Notes: generated by a model not told the origin, from the letters alone. 5,339 bases of DNA from JBFLXN01 sp040755715 [NCBI: Candidatus Edwardsbacteria bacterium] (GCA_040755715.1 JBFLXN010000179.1:1-5339); one strand, 5' to 3'; numbered from the stretch's first letter, positions 1-5,234 are shown. Program-made: numbers and translations.

Positions 1-32
1 GGGGGACAGAAGGGGGTGAGGGTTTTAGTTTT

Positions 33-52
33 CCCCGACATAAATGTCGGGG
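33..52. repeat. Perfect GC-rich palindrome
   Basis: CCCCGACAT at 33-41 pairs with ATGTCGGGG at 44-52 around two A residues, giving an uninterrupted stem of 8 to 9 base pairs. No T-run follows on either strand (TTTT follows on the minus strand only after a GGGGA end), so it is not a clear terminator. It resembles short dispersed palindromic repeats found scattered in bacterial genomes. Only one copy is in this window. Confidence 0.7.
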
Positions 53-65
53 CTACTCATATTTC

Positions 66-83
66 GACCTTAGGTCTTTTTTT
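66..83 (+). terminator. Short hairpin followed by seven T residues
   Basis: GACCTTAGGTC (66-76) is a perfect odd palindrome and is followed on the plus strand by T7 (77-83). The shape is that of an intrinsic terminator, but the stem is only 4 base pairs with a 3-base loop. No plus-strand gene is seen upstream within the window. It may belong to the palindrome cluster rather than end a transcript. Confidence 0.3.
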
Positions 84-84
84 C

Positions 85-103
85 TTGACACCCTGATTGT
101 CAA
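85..103. repeat. TTGACA/TGTCAA inverted repeat
   Basis: TTGACA (85-90) and TGTCAA (98-103) flank a 7-base centre, CCCTGAT. The stop codon of the truncated nitrilase frame (100-102, minus strand) falls inside the right arm, so this sequence supplies the premature stop. Each arm also matches the -35 consensus, one per strand, but no -10 box was recognised at the right distance. Confidence 0.55.
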
Positions 104-465
104 ATATTTATGCGACAGACCACTAGCCAAAGATGAATCTTAGAGTATTTTCCCAGGATTTCTCCCTTCTTGCTAATATAACAACAGGTATTATAGAGTT
201 TATTATCTCGCTCCTCAACTATCGTTCCACCGATAATCTCAATCCCATATTCTTTCGCTTTTTGTTTAAGAAAATCTATCGTTGGCCCTGGAATCGGTTC
301 TGCTTTAGGAGGAACTCCGGTTGAGAAATATTCGGGGAAACAGAGGATTTCCACTTTTTCTAAAGCGGCCTCTTTGAGCATTGCCTCGCATCTTTTGAGA
401 TTACCTTCGTAATCATTATATATGATTTCCATCTGCGCTGCCCCCACTCGTATTACTTGATTCAT
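100..465 (-). pseudogene. Truncated nitrilase-superfamily (carbon-nitrogen hydrolase) gene, N-terminal part only
   Basis: The product begins like a CN-hydrolase that cleaves amide or nitrile C-N bonds. It has the VGAAQM first strand (residues 7-12), the catalytic Glu in CFPEYF (Glu45), an IIGGTIVEE strand (78-85) and the catalytic Lys region GKYSKIHL (Lys109). After Trp113 the similarity ends. The last eight residues (LVVCRINI) look foreign and a stop follows at 121 residues, against roughly 260-300 in the family. The nucleophilic Cys of the Glu-Lys-Cys triad is absent, so the fragment should be inactive. The start at 465 is preceded by GAGGG (474-478) with 8 bases between. It lies 101 bases downstream of the histidine kinase on the same strand and may once have closed that operon. 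The substrate cannot be inferred. A frameshift or assembly error at about 126 is an alternative, but the remaining bases show no nitrilase continuation. Confidence 0.8.
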
Positions 466-486
466 TTCTTAGTCCCTCATTTAATT

Positions 487-548
487 CAGACAAAAGACTT
501 CAGAGTTTAGACTTTTCTCTGTCTAATGTCTGATTTGCAGTTAGTCTC
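487..548. repeat. Heptamer-based inverted repeat (AGACTTN/GTCTAAT) between the kinase and the nitrilase remnant
   Basis: On the plus strand the sequence divides into 7-base units: CAGACAA, AAGACTT, CAGAGTT and TAGACTT (487-514). After a short centre the complementary type follows: GTCTAAT, GTCTGAT, a degenerate unit and TAGTCTC (521-548). TTAGAC (507-512) pairs with GTCTAA (521-526) around an 8-base loop. One unit further out, TCAGA (500-504) pairs with TCTGA (529-533). The mRNA of the minus-strand operon would fold a hairpin here, downstream of the kinase stop, but no T-run follows, so a classic terminator is unlikely. Confidence 0.6.
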
Positions 549-566
549 TCAATTTTGTCAAATAGG

Positions 567-2543
567 TCACTTACCCGTAGTGGCAATTACTTTATGCAAT
601 ATGGCACTCATCTCTTGGATTTTATATGGTTTGGCGATAGCATCGCTAAAACCATATTTTCTGAATTCAACCATTATCTCGTCATCTGAATAACCACTTG
701 AAACAATAGCTTTAACCTCAGGGTCTATCTCAATGAGTTTCTCTATCGCCTCTTTACCTCCCATTCCACCCGGAATGGTTAAGTCCATTATAACTACATC
801 AAAAGGAGGCCCGGTCTCCTTAGCTTTTTTGTATAACTCTATTGCTTCAACCCCGTCTTTCGCTAATTCAATCTCATATCCTAAGTGGGTTAACATTGTT
901 TTCACAAGATTTCTGATTGTCTCCTCATCATCCATTAGCAGAATCTTGCCTTTACCGACAATTGGTCCTTCCTCCACAACCACCTTTTTCAGAACCTCTT
1001 TGGGGGAGGCAGGGAGATAGAAAGTGATGGTTGTTCCAACTCCCAGCTCAGATTCTACCTCAATGTATCCCTCGTGGTTTCTGATTATGGAATACGAGGT
1101 GGTAAGCCCGAGACCACTTCCCTTCTCTTTGGTGGTGAAAAAAGGGTCAAATATTTTACTTAAATGCTCTTGAGGTATTCCGATTCCCCCATCCTTTATG
1201 GAGACTTTTATATACTTTCCCCCCTTTAAGGATATGGGGTGCTCTACTCCGACTTCTCCGACTTCTGTGTTTTCTGCAGCTACCCAAATTATTCCACCTT
1301 CCGGCATAGCCTGCTCCGCATTGATAACAACATTGTTGAGAACCTCAGCGATTTGCCCTTCATCTATCTCAGCGAGCCAGAGGTCATCAGGAATGGAAAA
1401 TTCGCACCGGACATTAGAACCTCTCAGTGCAAAACTGATTGATTCTTTTATCAATCTTCCGAGAGAGGCTATCTTCTTAACTGGTTTTCCGCCTTTAGAA
1501 AAAGTCAATAATTGTTGGGTCAAATCTTTTGCCCGCAAGCAGGCTTTCTCGGCTTCGGTCAAGATTTTAAAAATTTCCGCTTTATTACGAACATCTACAC
1601 TCATCTTGACAAGAGAGATATTACCTAATATGCCCAACAGAATATTGTTGAAATCATGAGCAATACCTCCGGCAAGGATACCGAGAGATTCAAGCTTCTC
1701 AATTCTGGCAAGTTCTTCCTCCATTTTCTTACGCTCAGTAAGGTCTTTAGAAAGAAAGAGTAACTCATTCTCTATAGAATTCACCGTAGTTTGCAGGTAA
1801 TGCCACTTTCCGTATTTGTCCCTCATGCGTAATTCAATAACCTCAGAGAGATTTGGACTTCCCCTAGCAAAGTGCTCCAGGGTTTTTGACTCAATATATT
1901 TCCTTAACATCATAAGCAACTTCAATTTGTCTTCTGAATTGATAAGATTAAGCATTGATTTACCTATTAGCTCTTCAGATTCATACCCAAGGGTTCTTTT
2001 GTGTGATGGACTAATGTATGTGTAAGTCACATTCAAATCAAAGGTAGTTAAGGCAACTAAATCACTCGTATTTTCGCTTATCAACCGATATTTTTCCAGC
2101 TCCCTCTCCGCCTTCTTCCTCTCGGTAATGTCGGACATAATATGAACTGCACCAACAACATTCCCGGTTTCGTCCAGAATCGGGTCTAGGAAAATGCTAA
2201 ACCATCTGTTGTCAATCAGTAGGGACAAAGTCTCTCTTTGGCGGGTTTTCCTCATGCGCACGAACGGACACCCTTCAATTGGTCCTGATGCGTTGTGTAT
2301 AAGCTCCCAACAAATATGACCAATAATCTCGCTGAAGGGTTTTCTCAATAGATTACTCATAGCGCGGTTGCACCGCAGTATTTCCCCTTTCAGGTCTAAC
2401 AGACTAACACAGTCGCTAATAGTGTCAAAAGTGGTGCGCCATTCCTGGGCAGAAGTCAGTAGCGCTTGCTCCGTCCGCTTGCGCTCAGTTATATCTCTTA
2501 CGAGTTGTCCTTTTGTTTTGTTTCCGTCTCTCATCTTACGCAT
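567..2543 (-). CDS. Hybrid sensor histidine kinase (PAS-PAS-HisKA-HATPase-receiver)
   Basis: A 658-residue signalling kinase with no membrane segment seen, so probably cytoplasmic. Residues 1-25 (ending DITERKRTEQAL) look like the tail of a further PAS unit. PAS 1 spans about 30-140 and carries Cys78, His83 and Cys92. PAS 2 spans about 150-270, each ending in a D(I/L)TERKK linker. The dimerisation/phosphotransfer helix has AGGIAHDFNN with phospho-acceptor His296. The ATPase domain (about 395-512) shows the N box with Asn408, G1 DGGIGI (451-456), FDPFFTTK (465-472) and GSGLGL (475-480). The C-terminal receiver (about 531-652) has acidic Asp538/Asp539, phospho-acceptor Asp587, Ser616 and Lys638. 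All catalytic residues are present, so it should autophosphorylate and pass phosphate to its own receiver. No Hpt protein, output domain or partner regulator is in the window, so signal and target are unknown. It starts 7 bases after recJ and uses AGAGGTGA (2551-2558), overlapping the recJ stop, as its ribosome-binding site. Confidence 0.93.
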   Translation of the reverse strand: MRKMRDGNKTKGQLVRDITERKRTEQALLTSAQEWRTTFDTISDCVSLLDLKGEILRCNRAMSNLLRKPFSEIIGHICWELIHNASGPIEGCPFVRMRKTRQRETLSLLIDNRWFSIFLDPILDETGNVVGAVHIMSDITERKKAERELEKYRLISENTSDLVALTTFDLNVTYTYISPSHKRTLGYESEELIGKSMLNLINSEDKLKLLMMLRKYIESKTLEHFARGSPNLSEVIELRMRDKYGKWHYLQTTVNSIENELLFLSKDLTERKKMEEELARIEKLESLGILAGGIAHDFNNILLGILGNISLVKMSVDVRNKAEIFKILTEAEKACLRAKDLTQQLLTFSKGGKPVKKIASLGRLIKESISFALRGSNVRCEFSIPDDLWLAEIDEGQIAEVLNNVVINAEQAMPEGGIIWVAAENTEVGEVGVEHPISLKGGKYIKVSIKDGGIGIPQEHLSKIFDPFFTTKEKGSGLGLTTSYSIIRNHEGYIEVESELGVGTTITFYLPASPKEVLKKVVVEEGPIVGKGKILLMDDEETIRNLVKTMLTHLGYEIELAKDGVEAIELYKKAKETGPPFDVVIMDLTIPGGMGGKEAIEKLIEIDPEVKAIVSSGYSDDEIMVEFRKYGFSDAIAKPYKIQEMSAILHKVIATTGK

Positions 2544-2550
2544 CTTCTTT

Positions 2551-2558
2551 TCACCTCT
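2551..2558 (-). promoter_or_regulatory. Kinase ribosome-binding site overlapping the recJ stop codon
   Basis: On the minus strand AGAGGTGA ends in the TGA that terminates recJ (2551-2553), and the kinase ATG follows at 2543-2541. Ribosomes finishing recJ stop on this site, which suggests translational coupling. It also supports choosing the ATG at 2543 over the in-frame ATG three codons later. Confidence 0.75.
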
Positions 2559-4272
2559 TTCTTCCTGCTGTTTGCACCTTCATATCCTTCACTCTCAATT
2601 GAAGTTTCTTCAATCCCTGCCATTCGTTTTCTTCTAAAACAAAGGCTAAATCCAGATATCTTTCGCCCGCTTCAAGCTCATCCAACAATTCTCCCAATCT
2701 AAAGCCAATCGTATCTAAAGTTTTCTTCCCCTTTTTCACTTTGAACTTGAGATGATTATTTCCAACGATATAAGGAGTACCTAATACTTCTAAATTTCTC
2801 GCCAAAAGTACCGGATGTCTATTCCCTGAACCAAAAGGAGCAAAGAGCCTTAAGGCTTTGCTGATTTCAAAATCAAGTTTTTCCAATTCAATTTCAGCAT
2901 CAATTAACTGTTCAGGAATAAGGTCTTCGGAGCTGAGCTTCTGTTTAGCAATTTCGTTCAGTTTTGTGCGGAAATTTCTAATTTGTGATTTTTCAATGGT
3001 CAAGCCAGCGGCATATTTATGTCCTCCAAAAGTTAGAAGGTGTTCTTGACACTCCTTTAATGCCTGATGTAAATGGAAACGGGCGATTGAGCGAGCGGAA
3101 CCTTTACCGCGCTCTTCCTCCAAAGCAATCAACACTGTCGGACGATAGTATTGTTCTACTAATCTTGAAGCCACAATTCCTATCACACCCTGATGCCACT
3201 CTTCAGAAGCCAGAACAATGACCCTTTCATTTTTCAGGTCAACATTATCTTCTACCATTTTTAGTGCCTCAGAGAAGATTTGGTCATCCAATTCTTTTCG
3301 CCTTCTATTTTCTGTATCAAGAAATTTAGCCAATTCTTTGATTTCCTCTTCGTCTTCGGTTAGCAGTAGTCGCAAACCAGGCGTTGCTGGTCCCATCCGA
3401 CCGACAGCATTTATTCTGGGGGCTAAAATAAAGATGACATGCCCACTTTCAATATTCTTCGTAGAAAGACCACTAACTTCAATTAAAGCCCGAATCCCTG
3501 GGTTATCGGAATTTGATATTCTCTCCAACCCCACTTTGGCAAAAATCCGATTTTCCCCAGTCAAAGGCACAATATCAGCGATAGTTCCTAAAGCGACCAA
3601 ATCCAAGTAGGACTCAAGCCACTTTGTTTCTAGGCCTAAAAATCTTACCAAGGCACAAGCTAATTTGTAGGCGACTCCTACTCCAGCCAAATCTTCATAG
3701 GGATATGCACTCCCTTTAGTCTTTGGAGCAAGTATGGCGATAGCTTTGGGCAACTCTTCTTTAGGTTCGTGATGGTCAGTAATAATGCAGTCAATTCCCA
3801 GTTGATTAGCCATTTCAATTTCTGAATTAGCGGTAATGCCACAGTCAACAGAAATCAGTAATTTAACCTCCGTTCGTTTGGCTTCCTCAATACCTCTTTC
3901 GGAAAGTCCATAACCTTCTTTGCTTCTCTCTGGAAGGTAACAAATGACCTCTCCTCCTAGCTTCTTGAGCACTCTATACAAGAGAGCAGTGGCAGTAATT
4001 CCATCCACATCATAGTCACCGTAAATCATAATTTTTTGGTGTTCGGAAATTGCTTTGGCCATTCTCTGACAAGCTTTTTCCATATCGTTCATCAAAAATG
4101 GCTCACAAAGATTTTCCAATTTCGGGCAGAGGAAATTTTTGGCCTCTAGTAAATTTTCAAATCCCCGATTCATCAGAATATGAACAATCAGAGGGTGGGT
4201 CTGTAAAACTTTAGCCCACCCATCAATTAAATCCAAAGCAAATTCCTTAGGCAAAATCCACTTCCGCTCCAT
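2551..4272 (-). CDS. recJ: Single-stranded-DNA-specific exonuclease RecJ
   Basis: A 573-residue DHH-family nuclease of normal RecJ length. RecJ degrades single-stranded DNA 5' to 3' in the cytoplasm during recombinational repair, mismatch repair and processing of stalled forks. The DHH domain shows GDYDVDG (85-91), the SVDCG aspartate (Asp143), TDHH (165-168) and ALGTIADIVPL with Asp233, which together supply the metal ligands of the family. The LAPRINAVGRMG segment (283-294) follows. The DHHA1 domain has EEWHQGVIGIVASRL (357-371), GSARS (391-395) and GGHKYAAG (416-423). The C-terminal part, about 455-560 with PFGSGNRHPV near 479-488, fits the RecJ OB-fold region. No key residue is missing. 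The start at 4272 follows a strong AAGGAGGG site (4277-4284). It is the first gene of the transcript from the promoter at 4423-4451 and is followed after 7 bases by the histidine kinase, an uncommon partner. Confidence 0.96.
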   Translation of the reverse strand: MERKWILPKEFALDLIDGWAKVLQTHPLIVHILMNRGFENLLEAKNFLCPKLENLCEPFLMNDMEKACQRMAKAISEHQKIMIYGDYDVDGITATALLYRVLKKLGGEVICYLPERSKEGYGLSERGIEEAKRTEVKLLISVDCGITANSEIEMANQLGIDCIITDHHEPKEELPKAIAILAPKTKGSAYPYEDLAGVGVAYKLACALVRFLGLETKWLESYLDLVALGTIADIVPLTGENRIFAKVGLERISNSDNPGIRALIEVSGLSTKNIESGHVIFILAPRINAVGRMGPATPGLRLLLTEDEEEIKELAKFLDTENRRRKELDDQIFSEALKMVEDNVDLKNERVIVLASEEWHQGVIGIVASRLVEQYYRPTVLIALEEERGKGSARSIARFHLHQALKECQEHLLTFGGHKYAAGLTIEKSQIRNFRTKLNEIAKQKLSSEDLIPEQLIDAEIELEKLDFEISKALRLFAPFGSGNRHPVLLARNLEVLGTPYIVGNNHLKFKVKKGKKTLDTIGFRLGELLDELEAGERYLDLAFVLEENEWQGLKKLQLRVKDMKVQTAGRKR

Positions 4273-4276
4273 TGGT

Positions 4277-4284
4277 CCCTCCTT
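4277..4284 (-). promoter_or_regulatory. Strong recJ ribosome-binding site
   Basis: AAGGAGGG on the minus strand ends four bases before the recJ ATG (4272-4270), the GGAGG core five before, and this fixes the start. It lies just downstream of the leader inverted repeat (4307-4407), so a hairpin there would leave the site exposed. Confidence 0.8.
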
Positions 4285-4306
4285 GCATAAGTCGGTATAA
4301 AAAAGG

Positions 4307-4407
4307 GGTTACGGTTAGGAAGCCTGTTTCGGTTAAGGGTTAGGTCATTCGGCTTTAAAAACCGTAACCACTTAACGAACAACGATACGGGCTTCGTAAC
4401 CCTAACC
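4307..4407. repeat. Telomere-like GGTTA/TAACC inverted repeat in the recJ leader
   Basis: The outer arms are 4307-4324 (GGTTACGGTTAGGAAGCC) and 4390-4407. The second is the reverse complement of the first at 16 of 18 positions, the two exceptions being a swapped C and G after GGTTA. Inner arms repeat the motif: GGTTAAGGGTTAGG (4331-4344) faces CCGTAACCACTTAACG (4362-4377). The centre is AT-rich (about 4353-4361). Motif spacing is 6 to 7 bases. In the transcript from the promoter at 4423-4451, nearly the whole 5' leader would fold into one long imperfect hairpin. No riboswitch class is recognised. Confidence 0.7.
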
Positions 4408-4422
4408 GATGAACTGTCTTTT

Positions 4423-4451
4423 AGTATATCATATAATATGGAAATTGTCAA
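4423..4451 (-). promoter_or_regulatory. Sigma-70 promoter for the recJ-kinase operon
   Basis: On the minus strand a perfect TTGACA (-35, 4451-4446) is followed after 17 bases by TATACT (-10, 4428-4423), five of six consensus bases. Transcription should begin near 4416, giving a leader of about 145 bases before recJ. An A/T-rich run lies upstream of the -35 box. Confidence 0.8.
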
Positions 4452-4477
4452 AAGAAAAATTGTTCTCCCCAGTCCTT

Positions 4478-4499
4478 GTTTTTTTTCAATAAAAAAAAC
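4478..4499. repeat. T8/A8 inverted repeat between the divergent promoters
   Basis: G plus T8 (4478-4486), a CAAT centre and A8 plus C (4491-4499) form a 9-base-pair inverted repeat. The A8 tract abuts the -35 box at 4500 and could act as an UP element for RNA polymerase on the plus strand, or bend the DNA between the two promoters. Both roles are inferred from position only. Confidence 0.45.
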
Positions 4500-4529
4500 T
4501 TGACAAACGGACTTGAGATTTAGTAAAAT
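4500..4529 (+). promoter_or_regulatory. Sigma-70 promoter for the small coiled-coil gene
   Basis: Perfect TTGACA (4500-4505), an 18-base spacer, then TAAAAT (4524-4529), matching the -10 consensus at five of six bases. Transcription should start near 4536, leaving a leader of about 36 bases before the ATG at 4572. Confidence 0.78.
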
Positions 4530-4560
4530 TAAACAAGAACAGGAGATTTAATTTTAGATT

Positions 4561-4567
4561 GGAGGTG
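4561..4567 (+). promoter_or_regulatory. Ribosome-binding site of the small coiled-coil gene
   Basis: GGAGGTG lies four bases before the ATG at 4572, with six bases from its GGAGG core. This is good spacing and decides the start. Confidence 0.75.
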
Positions 4568-4571
4568 TAAT

Positions 4572-4832
4572 ATGAGTTTAATTCAGATTCTATTTGGTAT
4601 CTATTTCGCTCTGCTGGGGGCCTATCTATCAGTAATTTTAGCAAGGGTATTAAGACAAAATGGTAGGGTATTAAATAAAATAGATAAAGTATTAGAAAGA
4701 ATAGATAAGAGATTTGAAAGGATGGATAAAGGCTTTGAGAGGATGGATAGAGGACTTGAGTTGATTGCTAAACTCATTGTTGAAGAAAATGAGCGCACCA
4801 GAAGACAGATTCTTGATGCCTTGGGGAAATGA
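4572..4832 (+). CDS. Small membrane-anchored coiled-coil protein of unknown function
   Basis: I do not recognise a named family. The 86-residue product has one hydrophobic segment (about residues 3-24), then a basic stretch (Arg25, Arg28, Arg32) suggesting the C-terminus stays in the cytoplasm. Residues 36-63 are four consecutive heptads, KIDKVLE, RIDKRFE, RMDKGFE and RMDRGLE, and a fifth (LIAKLIV) continues the hydrophobic spacing. Ile37, Leu41, Ile44, Phe48, Met51, Phe55, Met58, Leu62 and Ile65 alternate 4-3, as in a parallel coiled coil, so a dimer or higher oligomer is likely. The charged tail ends in RRQILDALGK. Promoter, ribosome-binding site and codon use all support a real gene. Two ACGC repeat arrays begin 2 bases after its stop. 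It could be a scaffold or a partner of a larger membrane protein, but nothing in the sequence assigns a role. Confidence 0.85.
   Translation: MSLIQILFGIYFALLGAYLSVILARVLRQNGRVLNKIDKVLERIDKRFERMDKGFERMDRGLELIAKLIVEENERTRRQILDALGK
4677..4760 (+). repeat. In-frame 21-base coding repeat, four copies
   Basis: Four tandem 21-base units (4677-4697, 4698-4718, 4719-4739, 4740-4760) each encode one heptad of the (K/R)(I/M)D(K/R)x(V/F/L)xE-like type, with a conserved ATAGATAAA/ATGGATAAA core. The similarity holds at DNA as well as protein level, which points to growth by tandem duplication rather than only convergence on coiled-coil spacing. Confidence 0.75.
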
Positions 4833-4834
4833 AC

Positions 4835-4946
4835 AACGCTGGACGCAAAACGCTAGACGCAAAACGCTGAACGCTAGACGCCAAACGCTGGACGCTGAAC
4901 GCCAGACGCTAAATGCGTCAAGCGTGGAGCGTCAAGCGTGAAGCGT
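4835..4946. repeat. Inverted heptamer array 1 (RACGCNN then GCGTNNA)
   Basis: Eleven 7-base units run from 4835 to 4911 (AACGCTG, GACGCAA, AACGCTA and similar). After ACGC-TAAAT-GCGT, with the turn at 4910-4914, four full units of the complementary type follow (4915-4942), closed by GCGT at 4943-4946. Arms pair imperfectly: 4905-4909 pairs with 4915-4919, and ACGC/GCGT cores pair every 7 bases outward with mismatches between. The array starts 2 bases after the coiled-coil gene stop, so the end of that mRNA would fold here. No T-run follows. All three plus-strand frames contain stops. Confidence 0.9.
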
Positions 4947-4948
4947 AA

Positions 4949-4964
4949 AAAGGAGGTGATGTGA
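4949..4964 (+). promoter_or_regulatory. Perfect anti-Shine-Dalgarno complement between the two arrays
   Basis: AAAGGAGGTGAT (4949-4960) complements the usual 3' tail of bacterial 16S rRNA over all 12 bases. It leads only to ATG-TGA (4959-4964) or to a GTG (4961) that opens a four-codon frame ending in TAA (4973-4975). It is either the start of a gene destroyed by the repeats, a minimal leader frame, or a ribosome-binding site with no gene. The 4965-4985 stretch shows nothing else. Confidence 0.5.
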
Positions 4965-4985
4965 GGCAAATCTAAGGAACTGCAA

Positions 4986-5205
4986 GACGCAAAACGCTGG
5001 ACGCAAAACGCTAGACGCTAAACGCTAGACGCAAAACGCTAGACGCAAAACGCTGGACGCCAGATGCTAAACGCTAAACGCTGAACGCTTAACGCTAAAC
5101 GCTAAATGCGTAAGACGTGAAGCGTACAGCGTAAGGCGTAAAGCGTAAAGCGTAAAGCGTAGAGCGTAAAGCGTAGAGCGTAAAGCGTAAAGCGTGAAGC
5201 GTAAC
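4986..5205. repeat. Inverted heptamer array 2, larger copy
   Basis: Seventeen left units (4986-5104, RACGCNN, one with ATGC) meet fourteen right units (5108-5205, mostly GCGTAAA or GCGTAGA). The turn ACGC-TAAAT-GCGT (loop 5103-5107) is identical to that of array 1. Bases 4993-5018 are identical to 4835-4860, so the arrays share ancestry or exchange sequence. The right arm is much more uniform than the left, which suggests more recent duplication there. As RNA or extruded DNA the arms could form an imperfect stem of about 100 base pairs. Confidence 0.92.
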
Positions 5206-5206
5206 T

Positions 5207-5234
5207 AAAAAAGGGGTGTGCCTTAAAAACACCC
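5207..5234 (-). terminator. Hairpin with T-run on the minus strand, upstream of the last gene
   Basis: GGGTGT (5214-5219) pairs with ACACCC (5229-5234) around a 9-base loop. On the minus strand the hairpin is followed by C and T6 (5212-5207), as in an intrinsic terminator. On the plus strand no T-run follows. A minus-strand transcript stopping here would have to run against the 5259 gene, so it may only block antisense readthrough into the arrays, or be a chance structure. Confidence 0.35.

Larger units (their letters stand above)
1..126. mobile_element. Gene-free palindrome-rich segment, possible end of an insertion element
   Basis: No reading frame with coding character is seen here. The segment holds three adjacent palindromes (33-52, 66-76 and 85-103) and ends where recognisable nitrilase sequence stops, at about position 126. 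Just at that junction the minus strand reads CTAGTGGTCTGTCGCATAAA, which has the look of an insertion-sequence terminus, but no transposase or second end is inside the window. Being inserted DNA is therefore an inference from the abrupt loss of homology in the neighbouring gene. A dispersed non-autonomous repeat or a deletion junction would look the same. Confidence 0.3.

Noticed and set aside
532-561. Possible minus-strand promoter for the nitrilase remnant from TTGACA at 561-556
   Set aside because: No acceptable -10 box is found at 16-18 bases spacing; the best hexamers are GCAAAT and TGCAAA.
1198-1659. 153-codon plus-strand frame opposite the kinase
   Set aside because: It lies wholly antisense to the well-supported HisKA/ATPase coding region and shows no domain or ribosome-binding site.
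3218-3610. 130-codon plus-strand frame opposite recJ
   Set aside because: It is antisense to conserved RecJ motifs and is serine-rich, low-complexity sequence typical of a shadow frame.
4307-4407. True telomere or plasmid replication-origin iterons
   Set aside because: The units are few, degenerate and inverted, and lie inside a transcribed recJ leader with no replication initiator gene nearby.
4227-4451. A 74-codon minus-strand frame covering the recJ leader and start
   Set aside because: It begins upstream of the inferred transcript start, overlaps the promoter, leader repeat and recJ start in another frame, and has no ribosome-binding site or recognisable domain.
5108-5205. Open minus-strand frames through the right arm of array 2, reading as repeats like FTLYALR
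   Set aside because: They arise because a 7-base repeat without stops is open in all three frames. There is no start signal, and such frames are typical spurious predictions over this kind of repeat.
4835-5205. CRISPR array
   Set aside because: Units are only 7 bases with no spacers, the polarity inverts once in each array, and no cas gene is nearby.
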